From assembly GCA_033297205.1 (NCBI GenBank), contig MU859284.1, positions 1 through 53,085 on the forward strand: a DNA stretch of 53,085 bases, given 5' to 3'. The stretch comes from Pseudoneurospora amorphoporcata (taxonomy: Eukaryota > Ascomycota > Sordariomycetes > Sordariales > Sordariaceae). The notes below the pieces were generated by a model. That model was not told where the DNA came from. It did no database searches and saw only the letters and a program-made list of their open reading frames with translations. This document shows, in pieces, positions 31,709 through 43,300 of this stretch. Position 1 is the first letter of the stretch, and each line of letters starts with the position of its first letter. A program made the translations under genes and the position numbers.

Positions 31709-32781
31709 CTAATGCCTGGTCCCATTAACGTTCTTCTGCCCACTCCCCAACAAGCTCGCAACAACAGTCGCCTCCCTAACCGCCTTCGCAACCGCGCCTC
31801 TAACCCCCTCATCCTCCAACACCAACAACCCACCAATCGTGCACCCGCCCGGCGTAGACACCTTCTCCCTCAAAATCGCCGGATGCTCTCCATCCAGCAC
31901 CAGGCCCGCAGCACCCCTCATCGTCTGCGCCGCCATCTTCGTCGCCTCCGCCCTCGGGATTCCCATCGCCACGCCCCCATCCGCCGCCGCCTCCATCATC
32001 AGCGCGAAAAACGCCGTACCAGAGGCACACAGAGAAGTGCAGGCGTCCATAAGCGAAGGGGGCAGGAACGCGACCTCGCCGATCTGCTCAAAAATCCAGG
32101 TCAACAACTCCGTCACGCTGTCCGGGAGGGGGGGCTCAACGGTGTTGATAACCGTCATGCTCTCCCTAATCTTGGAGGCAGTATTCGGCATGGCGCGCAC
32201 GACGATGGGGAGGTCATCCGCAGAAACGCCCACATCCTCGCGCAGGATCTGTTCCAGCTGCGGAACCGTAACGCCCGCGCAGATGGAGATGATAATCTTC
32301 TGGCTCCTGGCATGACCCTCCTTGTGGTTAACGGTGAGGGCATCCTTCATCCCGCTGGCGGACAAAAGGCCCGAGACCATGTAGGGCTTGCACCCTAAAA
32401 GGATGATGTCGGCTTCGGCGACGGCAGAGACGTTGGAGGTGGACTGCAGGACGCGGAGAGTGCTGACGTTGGGCTTGACCAGCCCAGAAAGGGCGGACTC
32501 GACTTTGGTGATGGAGGATGAAGAGCGCACGGTGGCGATGAAGTGACGCGGGAGAGCGGGGGGTGAGGTGGGCGGGTCGGAGGGGGAAGAGGCGAGGGAG
32601 GTGAGGGAGGAGAGGATGCCGGAGAGAATGGCGATGCCCATTGTTCCTATTGCGAGAAGGTGTCAGTATTCTGTTTTTTTTTGAGGGGCCATGGAGGTGA
32701 GGTTGGAAAAGTAGGTGACTTACCGCAGCCGAGAACGGCCATGGTGAGCTCGGAGGAGCTCTTTACTTGAGGAGCAGCCAT
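31709..32781 (-). CDS. pyrroline-5-carboxylate reductase
   Basis: Exons 32781-32724 and 32646-31709 with a 77-nt intron (GTAAGT..CAATAG), 331 aa. The intron splits the NAD(P)-binding Rossmann loop: exon 1 ends TMAVLGCG and exon 2 starts TMGIAILSGIL, giving GCGTMG. Then ADIILLGCKPYMV, SICAGVTVPQLEQIL, VVRAMPNTASKIRESMTVI and, in the C-terminal dimerisation domain, ASGTAFFALMMEAAADGGVAMGI and STPGGCTIGGLLVLEDEGVRG, which matches the P5CR signature. Catalyses the last step of proline synthesis, pyrroline-5-carboxylate to L-proline with NAD(P)H (EC 1.5.1.2), the equivalent of yeast PRO3. A Ser/Pro-rich loop after the first helix (residues about 35-55) is longer than in bacterial enzymes. Divergent from CTK3. 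Confidence 0.95.
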
Positions 32782-33658
32782 CTTGTTGTGTGAGCGTGTT
32801 GTGTGTTGGGAGTGTTTTTGGTGGTGGTGTTTGGGTGAGATTTAACAGTTTGTTGTTTATTCTTATTCCCAAAAGTGGAAGAGAACAAACAAACTTTTGT
32901 TGTCGCTTGGGTCTCGTTTTGAAAAAAAGAAGGTGAACGTCAAAGTCGAAAAGACCCCGAGTTTTGAGTTCGATCTCGATGAGGCCCAAAACGGGAACTT
33001 ATTCATCAGCTCGCTACGTCGATCCCGAGATACAGTAGGTGTGATATCACTCTATCGGTCAGTGGTGAGTTTGCCCGCTATAACTCCACTGTGTCGTAGC
33101 CGTGGAAAGACTCCACTAACACCCCGGTATCGCTACGACACAGTACCTTAACAGTACCAAGAGGCTTTAGCGCCTCGTTACGGGTTCACCGCCTGCTTAA
33201 CGTGGGCTAGCGTGGTACGCCTTTAGTTCAACGTCCTTTCTTCCACTTCTCTCCACGGTTTGTCGTCTTTCGAGTATCTGTGTTGTTGGCGACGACTGCC
33301 TTGGATGCTCTTGAGTTTGTTTGAGTTACGAAACTGAAAAGGAAGAAATTCCTGTTAAACTTTGACAAATAGGGATGGTACTCCAGCCATCACATGTGAT
33401 TTTCATGGAATAAGCTGGTGCAGATACAAGTTTATACAGGCGCCTTCAAGCAGTGGGAAATGGGTACATAAACTTCAGACATCGTAAACAATTGGGGTTA
33501 CTCGACTACAATTCTCACTTACACCCGAACAACAAACAACAATTTCGACCATTCATCCCACCCGCATCACCAACACATCTTAAGCTACTACCAACATACC
33601 GTACTAAGCCACTACCACTTCTTCAACCAAAACACCATTAATCACCAAACCCGCAAAA
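32782..33658. other. divergent promoter region, P5CR / CTK3
   Basis: Contains a 12-nt perfect inverted repeat and other short hairpins in 33089-33240 (listed separately). No gene seen. Confidence 0.4.
33089..33143. repeat. inverted repeat in divergent promoter
   Basis: CTGTGTCGTAGC at 33089-33100 and its exact reverse complement at 33132-33143 enclose 31 nt. A short hairpin GAGGC TTTAGC GCCTC follows at 33161-33176. Confidence 0.65.
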
Positions 33659-34999
33659 ATGGCCGACCCGTTCGAGGTGCGCATGCGCTTCACCAACCAG
33701 CTCCGCCAACTAAGTGCCTCGGTGACATCCTCGCAAAAAGCAGCCCAGTATGCTCTTCGACACAAGGATCTAGCCGAGGACTTGCACTCTTGTATTTTGG
33801 AGCAACTTGAGAGGGTATGTGTTTTGTCTTTAATCTTCATGTTTGTTCATTCACCCGTCGCTTCGGGATGTTATGTCAAACCGATCTCATCCCTTCCCAC
33901 GGCTCGTTGGCTCGTTGGATCATCTGTGACAGTTACTAACCGGGATATCAGAGCAACCTAAACATGCGGGCCAACATCATGTATTTCATCGAGCACTTTC
34001 TCGACATGGCCCACAAGGACGGACAAGAGGATTACATCCGCATGATGCAGCGGGACATTATTCGTGTGGTGGATGCCGTGGCGCCGGATGATGGGTCGGG
34101 GGCGGCTAATGTTAAGGTTGTCCGGAAGGTATGTGCTTTTTGTTTTTCTCTCTTTCTCTCCCCATCACCATCTCTCCCTCTCTTCCCCCATTCTTTCCTA
34201 GCTCTAGGTGCTGACACCCAAAAAACAGGTCCTCCAAGCCCTCCACGCCAAATCCTTCCTCGACTCCACCATCCTAACCGACATCTTCGAAGTCCTCCGC
34301 GAACGTGGTGAATCCTACGTTTCCTCGCAAGGGGACCTGGTCCTCTCTCCTTCTGTCAGCAATCTTTCAGCAGGATATGATACCAACATGCCCCCCTCGC
34401 AAACCGCCATTCACGCTCCCCCACCGCCTACAAACGCCACCGCCACGGCCAACAACACCTCATCCTCGCATAGCAATAACCAGCATAGCAACTTGAAGAA
34501 ACGCGGCGGAGGCATCAACACAGCCGCCCCCCGTCTTGACAAGAAACAAGTCGAACAGCGCATCGAAGAGGACCGTGAAAGACATAAGAGACTGAGGGAG
34601 AATATCTGGGCGGTGCCGAGCGGGGAGGAGATGGAACGGCTGCTGGAGGAGACGTCAGAGCTGGGAGAGGACGATATGAGGGCGGTATGGGAGGAGCAGG
34701 AGGAGTGGGAGAGGAGTTTGCAGGCGGGGATAGGTGGTGGGGGTTGTGGGCATGATACTACTGCTGGTGCTAACGGGGCAGGGAAAGATACGAAGAATGG
34801 GGACAAACACGGGGAGGACAGCAGGAATGGGGAGAGGAACGGGGAGAAGAACGGCAACAGCAGCAAAGAAAACCAAAAGTCAATGTCCATCAGTGGCGAA
34901 ATTGCCAAAATGACAAGAAGGAAACAGCTGCAGCAGCAGCAAGAGAAGCCAGAGAGGGTCAAGGACCAGGACATTGACGTTGAGATGACCTCGGCTTAG
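33659..34999 (+). CDS. CTK3: CTD kinase I subunit gamma
   Basis: Three exons, 33659-33814, 33952-34128 and 34229-34999, 367 aa; introns of 137 and 100 nt, both opening GTATGTG. The N-terminal domain (about 1-145) reads FEVRMRFTNQLRQLSAS, KAAQYALRHKDLAEDLHSCILEQLER, RANIMYFIEHFLDMAHKDG, IIRVVDAVAPDD, KVVRKVLQALHAKSFLD and ILTDIFEVLRERG, the CID-like helical bundle of Ctk3. A Ser/Asn/Thr linker follows, then the short conserved C-terminal part (KKQVEQRIEEDRERHKRLREN and MERLLEETSELGEDDMRAVWEEQEEWERS). Known role: with the kinase Ctk1 and cyclin Ctk2 it phosphorylates Ser2 of the RNA polymerase II C-terminal domain. The last intron has a second in-frame acceptor at 34207 that would add VLTPKKQ; the 34228 acceptor is chosen because a GCTGACA branch-like site lies between the two. 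Confidence 0.9.
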
Positions 35000-35876
35000 G
35001 GACCGGCGAAGGAGGAAGAGAAATCCGAGACGGAAACCGAGAGGAAGAAGAAGGAGAAGAAGAAGACGGGTGGATGGAATAGGCGTGCTGGGAAAATGGT
35101 AAGAGAAAGGAGAAGATTGAAGATGGTCAAGAGAAGATTGTTGGGGATGCTGCTGCGGGGGAAGAATGACGAGGCAGAGGAAGAGAACTGAAAGAGGGAG
35201 CTCTGTGGTACAGATAAGGTACATTGATTTTGCATGGGACGGAGTTTATGTTTTGGTTTGGAAAGTTTTTATACTCGTCTGGTCTTCAAAGTCGACCGTC
35301 ACCAGCGGATGGGATCACCATCATGATATGGTTTCCACGAAAAGCGAAAGAGGTAGCTACCTACTCATGAGCAGCGTTTATTCAGGGTATTGGCAGACAC
35401 TCTTGTTTCGCTGGCAACCCGCCCGTTCTTCTATCCATCCCAGTTCGTTTGTAGTATGATATAATGTTACATGTTTCATTGCTTTTTGTACACGTACAAG
35501 TGGTGGTATATGTTGTTGTGAGAGAAATGTGTGTGTCCGCCCCCCTCCTTCCCCAACGAGGATATACTGTAGATGTGAGACGTGTGGCGCATATATATTC
35601 CCCCTTGTATATCTGTTTCCAAGGCCCAGCGCTTCCTGCCGTCCGTCAAGATCCATCATCATCAATAACAAATATCTTCCGGGTATCTGTCTCCTCGCAT
35701 TGGTTCTTTTGTGTTGGGGGGCTGGGGACCATCATCAATCCTACACAACACATCCTACACAACAGACACAACAACACACACACACACACGGGCGCCTCCT
35801 CCACCCAAAACCACACCATCACACAGAGAGAGAACAAACCGCACCAAACCTTCCACGAGGATTAGGAGCAAGCAGT
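35000..35876. other. convergent 3' region, CTK3 / MRPL12
   Basis: 3' flanks with a purine-rich stretch just after the CTK3 stop and a (CA)n run at about 35772-35789. No gene seen. Confidence 0.5.
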
Positions 35877-36613
35877 TTAATCCATGGTGACAACGGCGCC
35901 AAGCTCCTTCATGGCGGCGACGATCTTCTCGGCATCCTCCTTTGGTACCGACTCCTTCATGACCTTGGGCGCGCTCTCGACGAACTTCTTGGACTCTACT
36001 AGGGAGAGGCCGAGCAGGTTCTTGACCTCCTTGATGACCTTGGGCTTGGCGGCGGCGTCGAACTTCTCGAGCTTGAGCGTGAACAGCGTCTTCTCGGCGG
36101 CGGCGGGGGCGGCCTCCTCCTCCTCGGCGGGAGCGGCGACGGGGGCGGGGCCGGACGGGGCGGCGGCGAAACCACCACCGACAGGGAGGTCGGGGATGTT
36201 GAGGCGGGACTGTCGCGTGTAGAAGGGAACGAGTTAGTAATTGTTTGTGTATTGGCTGGCTGGCTGGCTGTCTTGGGTAGGTATGTGTGTATAGAAGTCC
36301 GGAGCCGGGCCGGGTCGGGGCGCGAAACGCCGGGACATCTCAAAACATGTTCCGGGTTGTGTCCCGGGCCCGGGCTCCGGTCGTCTCATGTCTGTAAATC
36401 GGGGCGTACCTTGAGGCTGGCAACAAGCTCCGAGGTCTCGAGAAGAGTCAGGGCGCTGATCTGGTCAACAATGGCGGAGATCTTGGGGTTGGCGGCAGGG
36501 GCAGCGGCGGTAGACTCGAAGCGCTTCTGGACGAGGAGGGAGCTCGAGGCCCGGGTGGATGAGCGGAGCTGGCGGGCGGCGCATTGCGCGGCGAAGCGAA
36601 CCGAGAGAGACAT
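35877..36613 (-). CDS. mitochondrial ribosomal protein bL12 (L7/L12)
   Basis: Exons 36613-36410 and 36209-35877, 178 aa; the 200-nt intron (GTACGC..GCGACAG) is GC-rich and long for this window. The N-terminus MSLSVRFAAQCAARQLRSS is Arg/Ser/Ala-rich with no acidic residue until KRFEST, a typical mitochondrial presequence. Then the N-terminal dimerisation domain (KISAIVDQISALTLLETSELVASLK), a flexible Ala/Pro/Gly hinge, and the C-terminal L7/L12 domain (TLFTLKLEKFDAAAKPKVIK, VKNLLGLSLVESKKFVE, PKEDAEKIVAAMKELGAVVTMD). Forms the stalk of the large mitoribosomal subunit that recruits translation GTPases. Divergent from MDN1 with 741 nt between starts, so a ribosome-related pair shares one promoter region; co-regulation is inference. 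Confidence 0.95.
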
Positions 36614-37354
36614 TGTGTTGGTCTGGTGGTGGGTGTGTGTTTTTGGTGGTGGCTGGTTGTGGGAGGGAGTCGGACTCGGACCGGAGGAGGAGAGAGAGAG
36701 AGAAGGGCGCGCGCGGCGGTCGGATTGGGGGTTCTCTTTTGGTGAGGGAGGCTTGCCGTCGACGTCGACTTTCGAGGATCGTACAACCGAACCGTACAAC
36801 TAAAACGGAGATATTTTTTTGGGGACGTTGTCGCTCGCTCCCGGGTGCTGTGAAATCTGGGACCCGCCACTGACAGTTGGCAGTCTGGGTGCTTTTGCTG
36901 TGAGAGCTCTGTCCTTGGCGGCTGGCTGACCCGAGCTGCAGCTGGAGGGGAAAACCCAAGCTGCCTGCCCCGCGGGGGGTCTGGGGATTGGGGTACCTCT
37001 GTATCTCGAAGCCCACTGAAGACGCGCTGAAAGATGGGCCCCTGTCATCGCAGACGCGCCCCTGCCGCTGTTCGTCCCACCTTGCGTGAAAGAGAAAGCG
37101 ACTCCCTTGCCTGCCGCAGCCGACTTACATGCGGCTAGCAGTCTTAGTACCTAGCACTGCACCCCACTATCACTCAATGCGATAAGGAATTTCATGTGGA
37201 AAAAGTTCCAAACGGGAGCAGGAAGTGGAAGCAAATGTCAATGGGCAAAAAAAGATCAAGGAAAAAAAAAGACACTAACAGAACATCACACTAACCTTAC
37301 AACAACGACGACGAAATTCACAACAACCCGTCCGTCGCTTGTCCCCTGGCCAAC
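36614..37354. other. divergent promoter region, MRPL12 / MDN1
   Basis: Shared 5' region, with a (GA)n run at about 36691-36704. Several frames of 80-180 aa cross it on both strands but are overlaps of the L12 gene or GC-rich artefacts. No gene. Confidence 0.45.
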
Positions 37355-40300
37355 ATGGCCGTGATCGATGTGAGCCAGCAGAGGGCGTCGCTTCTTAGCG
37401 ATGCGACCACCTTGGACCTCTTGCCGCCAGAGTTGCTGCTCATGATCCAGGATCACCAATCGACCAAATTCCTCGACGCCATCGCCAGTGCCGCTCTCGT
37501 CTCGACAGCCACCGACCGTGTTTTCACTCATTTCGAGTCCGTTTTCGCCGACATCTGCGCCCGATGGATCCTGTCTTGTCCGAAACTCGATACTCGAGTT
37601 CTTGCCGCTTTCGCAAGGATATTGCCCTTCGCCCCGTCGCTGTCCGTCTTCCTCGTGTCGCATCTTCGAGGAGGAGCTTCTGGTGGTGACAACAGCAACA
37701 ACCACAACGACCATGTTTCTTCAGAACCCAAACCTCTCGATTTCCTTGACCTAGCCTCCATCCGCCCAGATGACCTCCCAATTGTCCTCCTAGCCCTCTG
37801 GAGGCTCAACAACTTTGACAAGCGCACCTACGCCGGCCTGTCAAAGCCTTCTCAAATACAGACCCTGTTCACACACGCGAACCCCATCGTCCGATACCTT
37901 GCCGTCCGAATTTTCTGCCAGCTTCATAATGCCGCCGATGTCAAGATGGAAGCTCTCCTCGAAAAGCATATACCCAAAGATACCACCAGCCTTGTCGCAG
38001 AGCTCGACGGGCGCGAAGCCGACTATGCGTTCCTCAGCCTACACGAAAATGCCAGACGTGAAGAGATTCAAAGCTTTCGCAGTAAATCCCAGACTAGTCA
38101 GGTCGATGATGCGACTGTCAAATCGACTATCACAGCCATCCCAGAACAGAACCTCACTGCCCTAGCTGTCAAATACGGAAAGACAGTCCTCCCGCGTCCC
38201 CTCGGCCCTGTAACTGCTCCCACCACTCTCGCCCTTACCCCGACGACTGTTGAGAACCTCGAGAACCTCACTGGGTGCCTGCAACGACCGGGCCCTATCC
38301 TCCTCCATGGCCTTTCTGGTTCCGGCAAGACCTCCCTGGTCCACGAGGTTGCGCGCGAGTTGGGTAAGCAGAAGGAACTAGTGACACTACACCTGAACGA
38401 GCAAACCGATGCCAAGATGCTGCTTGGACTATATACCACCGACTCGAAGCCCGGTTCCTTCTCGTGGCGCCCAGGTGTGTTGACCACCGCGGTCAAGGAG
38501 GGAAGGTGGGTCTTGATTGAGGATCTCGACCGCGCGCCAACAGAAGTCATGAGCACACTGCTGCCTCTCATTGAGCGAGGAGAGCTCCTAATTCCCGGAC
38601 GCGGTGAGAGTATACAGGCCACTGAAGGCTTCCGCATATTTGCTACTGTCCGGACGCTTCTCGGCATGAACGACAAGGAGAACCTACCCAGCTTGATCGG
38701 TCTGCGCCTCTGGCAGCTTACGCACGTCAAAGCCCTCCCTCAAAAAGACTTGAAGGACGTGATCAACAGCAGATACCCCTTGCTTCACAAGTACGTCCCG
38801 GGAGTGTTGGCCGTCTTCGATGCGTTGCTGGCGGCCACCAGCGGTTCGACCCGTCTGTCGCTCGGTCGCATGGTCTTCGAGCGGCCACTCGGCACAAGAG
38901 ATCTCCTCAAGTGGTGCGGGCGCCTAGATGAGATCCTCCGTGCTTCCGGCTGCAAGACTGGCGAGGAGCCTATTACCGACACCACTAGGGACCGCATGTT
39001 CCTCGAGGCGGCCGATGTTTTCGTTGGTGGAGTTAAGGAGATTCAAGCGCGTAATGTTCTAATTGGTGTTATTGCGAAGGAGATGCATCTTTCCCCTGAG
39101 AGGGTTGAGCACTACCTGACGAGCTACGTTCCCGACTTGGAGGATAACGAGTCGAGACTCACCGTCGGCCGTGTCTCGTTTGCGAAGGGGAGGAAAACAA
39201 CCCGTGGAGCCAAGAACAAGAGACCTTTTGCGACCACCACTCATGCCAAAAGGTTGCTGGAGCAGATTGCGGTTGCTGTAAGGCACAAGGAGCCGCTTCT
39301 CTTGGTCGGTGAGACGGGTATCGGTAAGACTACCGTGGTTCAGCAGCTAGCGGAATCTCTTGGTCACCAACTTGTTGCTGTCAACTTGTCTCAGCAAAGT
39401 GAAGCTGGTGATCTTTTGGGTGGCTTCAAGCCCGTCAGCGCACAGACCCTCGCCATGCCTATCAAGGAGGAGTTTGAGGACCTGTTTGAAAGGACTGGTG
39501 TCTCTGCCGAGAAGAACAAGGCTTACCTGGATGGTATCAACAAGAAGTTTGCCAAAGGCAGGTGGAGAGAGGTCTCTAAGGAGTGGCGCAAGGCTCCCAA
39601 GATGTTCGAGCAGATCCTCGCCAAGTTCGAGAGCATGCAAGCAGCCAAGGCCATAGAGGCAGAGGCTGTGAAGGAGAACCAGGAGCAGGGCCCCGCCAAG
39701 CGTCGGAAGACAGAGTCCAGCAAGCTTCAGCGCCTGCGAGATCTCAAGGCTCGTTGGGACTTGTTTTCGCAGAGTCTTGATCAGTTCGATAGGCAGGTCG
39801 CGGCTGGTCCTGGTGGCTTTGCTTTCGCTTTCGTCGAGGGCAAGATTGTCAAGGCGGCTAGAAACGGTGACTGGGTTCTGCTTGATGAGATCAACTTGGC
39901 CTCTCCTGATACTTTGGAAAGCATTGCTGGCTTGTTCCAGACCAATCCGTCTCTTCTACTCTCGGAAACGGGAGAGATTGAGAGAATCCAGGCGCATCCC
40001 AATTTCCGAGTGTTTGGTGCCATGAACCCTGCCACTGATGTGGGCAAGAGAGATCTTCCTATGGGTTTGAGATCTGTAAGTTATCCCATTGCTCAATGTT
40101 TGAACGACAGTAACTAACAAGGATACAGCGCTTCACCGAAATATATGTCCAAAGTCCCGATCGCGACAAGAAGGACCTCCTCACCATCATCAAAACGTAC
40201 CTCAAGGGCAACAACAGCAGCATTGATCGTTTGTCCGACGACATTGCTGATCTCTACCTCGAGATCAAGAAGCGAGCTGAAGCCAAACTGCTGGTCGACC

Positions 40301-43300
40301 AGGCCAACGAAGTGCCGCATTTCAGTTTGCGTACTTTGACCCGCGTTTTGACATACACCAACGATGTGGCTCCCTTTTACGGCCTCGAAAGAGCTGTTTA
40401 TGAAGGCTTCTGCATGGGCTTTACAACCTTGCTTAGCGAAGAATCAGAGAGGACGGTTATGCCACTTATCCAGCAACATCTACTGAAGAAGGCCTCCATC
40501 TTGACTAATCCTCCCAAGAGGCCTGTCGATGGCAGAAACTACGTCAACTTTAAGAACACCGCCAAAGATCATCAGTACTGGTTGCTTCAGGGCAATGAAA
40601 CACCAATCGAGCGCCCAGATTATGTCATCACTCCTTATGTCGAAAGAAACCTCTTGAACTTGGTTAGAGCTACGTCTACTCGCAGGTACCCCATCCTTAT
40701 CCAGGGTCCTACCTCTGCGGGTAAGACCAGTATGATCGAGTACCTCGCCAACTACACTGGTAATAAGTTCGTAAGAATCAACAACCACGAGCATACCGAC
40801 TTGCAAGAGTACCTTGGTACCTACGTCTCGGACTCCAACGGAAAGCTCAAGTTCCAGGAAGGTATTTTGGTCCAGGCCATGAGGGAAGGATCGTGGATTG
40901 TTCTCGACGAACTGAACTTGGCGCCTACCGATGTCTTGGAAGCTCTCAACCGTCTTCTCGATGACAACCGTGAGCTTCTCATTCCCGAGACCCAAGAGAT
41001 TGTCAGGCCAGCGGAGAACTTCTGCCTCTTCGCCACTCAGAACCCTCCCGGTCTCTACGGCGGTAGAAAGGTTCTTTCTCGCGCGTTCCGCAACCGGTTC
41101 CTCGAGCTCCACTACGACGATATCCCCGAAAGCGAGTTGGAGACCATTCTTCAGAAGCGCAGCCGTAACACTGCTCCCTCTGACTGCCGCCGCATTGTTC
41201 AAGTCTACAAGCAACTCACCCGTCTCCGCCAGGAGAGCCGTGTCTTCGAGCAAAAGAACTCTTTCGCCACGCTCAGAGATCTCTTCCGCTGGGCGCTCAG
41301 AGCGGCTGAGACCCGTCAAGAAATCGCCGACCACGGCTTCATGCTCCTTGCCGAGCGTGTCCGTAAGCCTGAGGAGCGCGAGGAGGTTAGGAAGGTCATC
41401 GAGGAGGTGTTCAAGGTCAAGATCAACCCCGATGAGCTCTATGACCGTGACACTGCGCCCGAGTTCCGCGGCACTGGTGGTAACAAGAACAACAGCCAGG
41501 GTGTGATTTGGACGAGGGCCATGCGCCGTCTGTACGTCCTGGTTAAGCGCGCTATCGTCAACAACGAGCCAGTTCTCTTGGTTGGTGAGACCGGTTGTGG
41601 CAAGACGACTGTCGTTCAGCTTCTTGCCGAGTTTGACAAGAAGGAGCTGCATATCGTCAACGCTCATCAGAATACCGAGACTGGTGATCTGATTGGTTCT
41701 CAGAGACCCGTGAGAAATAGGGGTGCTATCCTCGATGGCTTGCTCAGGAGCTTGGAGCAGGCTGCTGCTATCCTCGGCCAGGAGACGGGCGGTATTGACC
41801 AGATGCAGGCGTGGTATCAGTCTCTTACTGCTGAAGATTTGACCAAGCTGCCTGAGGAGTTGAACGCCAAGATCCAGTCTGATGCTTCCAGAAGCAAGGC
41901 GCTCTTCGAGTGGAGCGACGGTAGCTTGGTCCATGCCATGAGGGAGGGTACTTACTTCCTTCTCGACGAAATCTCTCTGGCTGATGACTCCGTCCTGGAG
42001 AGATTGAACTCTGTTCTCGAGCCTGCTCGCACTCTTCTACTTGCAGAGAAGGGCGTCACCGACTCCTTCGTCGTCGGTGGCGAAGGCTTCCAGTTCTTCG
42101 CTACCATGAACCCCGGTGGTGACTTTGGCAAGAGGGAACTGTCGCCTGCCTTGCGCAACCGTTTCACTGAGATCTGGGTGCCTGCTTTCACTGATGAGGA
42201 GGATGTCCATGACATTGTCGTCTCCAAGTTGGATGCTAAGTACAAGAAGAACCTCAAGGGTGTCAAGACGCCTATTTCTCGTATCATTGTCAACTTCTCG
42301 TCCTGGTTCGGCAAGACTTTCAGGTCTTCGTCCACAACGGCGCTCTCAGTCCGTGATATCTTGGCTTGGGTCCAGTTTATGAACATCTGCAATTTTTCCT
42401 CTGTCGAGCTTGCCCTCCTTCACGGTGCCGCCATGGTCTTCATTGATACCATTGGTGCCAACCCCTCGGCCCTGATCGCCGTCGATCCCAGGACAATGGA
42501 CATGCAGAGACAGGAGTGCCTCGAGAAGCTCAGCGAACTGTGCGGTTCTGATCTCGCTCATCACTACTTCCAGGAGCCCCAGCTCAAGATGGACGAACAA
42601 GCCCTTACCATCGGTGACTTCAGCATTGAGAGGTTGCCTCAGGCGGACCCCAACTCTGGCCGGGAGTTTGGTGTTCCCACCACCAAGATGAACGCCATGC
42701 GCGTCATCAGGGCTCTTCAAGGCACCAAGCCCATCCTTCTCGAAGGTAACCCCGGTGTGGGCAAGACTACGCTCGTCACCGCCTTGGCTCGTGCTTGCGG
42801 CAGACCCTTGACCAGAATCAACTTGTCTGACCAGACCGATCTCATGGATCTGTTCGGTACCGATGTCCCTGTCGAGGGCGCCGAGGCTGGTAACTTCTGC
42901 TGGAAGAACGCTCCCTTCCTGGAGGCCATGCAGAACGGTTCGTGGGTCCTGCTCGATGAGATGAACTTGGCTTCCCAGACCGTCCTCGAGGGTCTCAACG
43001 CCTGTCTCGATCATCGTGGCGAGGTCTACATCTCTGAACTTGACCAGGTCTTCAAGCGCCATCCCGATTTCAAGCTCTTTGCTGCCCAGAACCCTCACTC
43101 TCAAGGTGGTGGCCGTAAGGGTCTTCCCAGCTCGTTCGTCAACCGTTTCATCGTTGTGTACTCTGATGTCTTCACCAAGGAAGATCTGCTCTACATCACG
43201 GCCAAGAAGTTCGCCAAGATTGGTGGCGAGACGCAGACGAAGCTCATCGAGTTCATGTCCAGGCTCGATGATGCCGTTGTTACTGCCCGTCTGTTCGGTG

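Noticed and set aside
40480..41934. 484-aa minus-strand frame inside midasin
   Set aside because: Antisense shadow of AAA modules 3 and 4.
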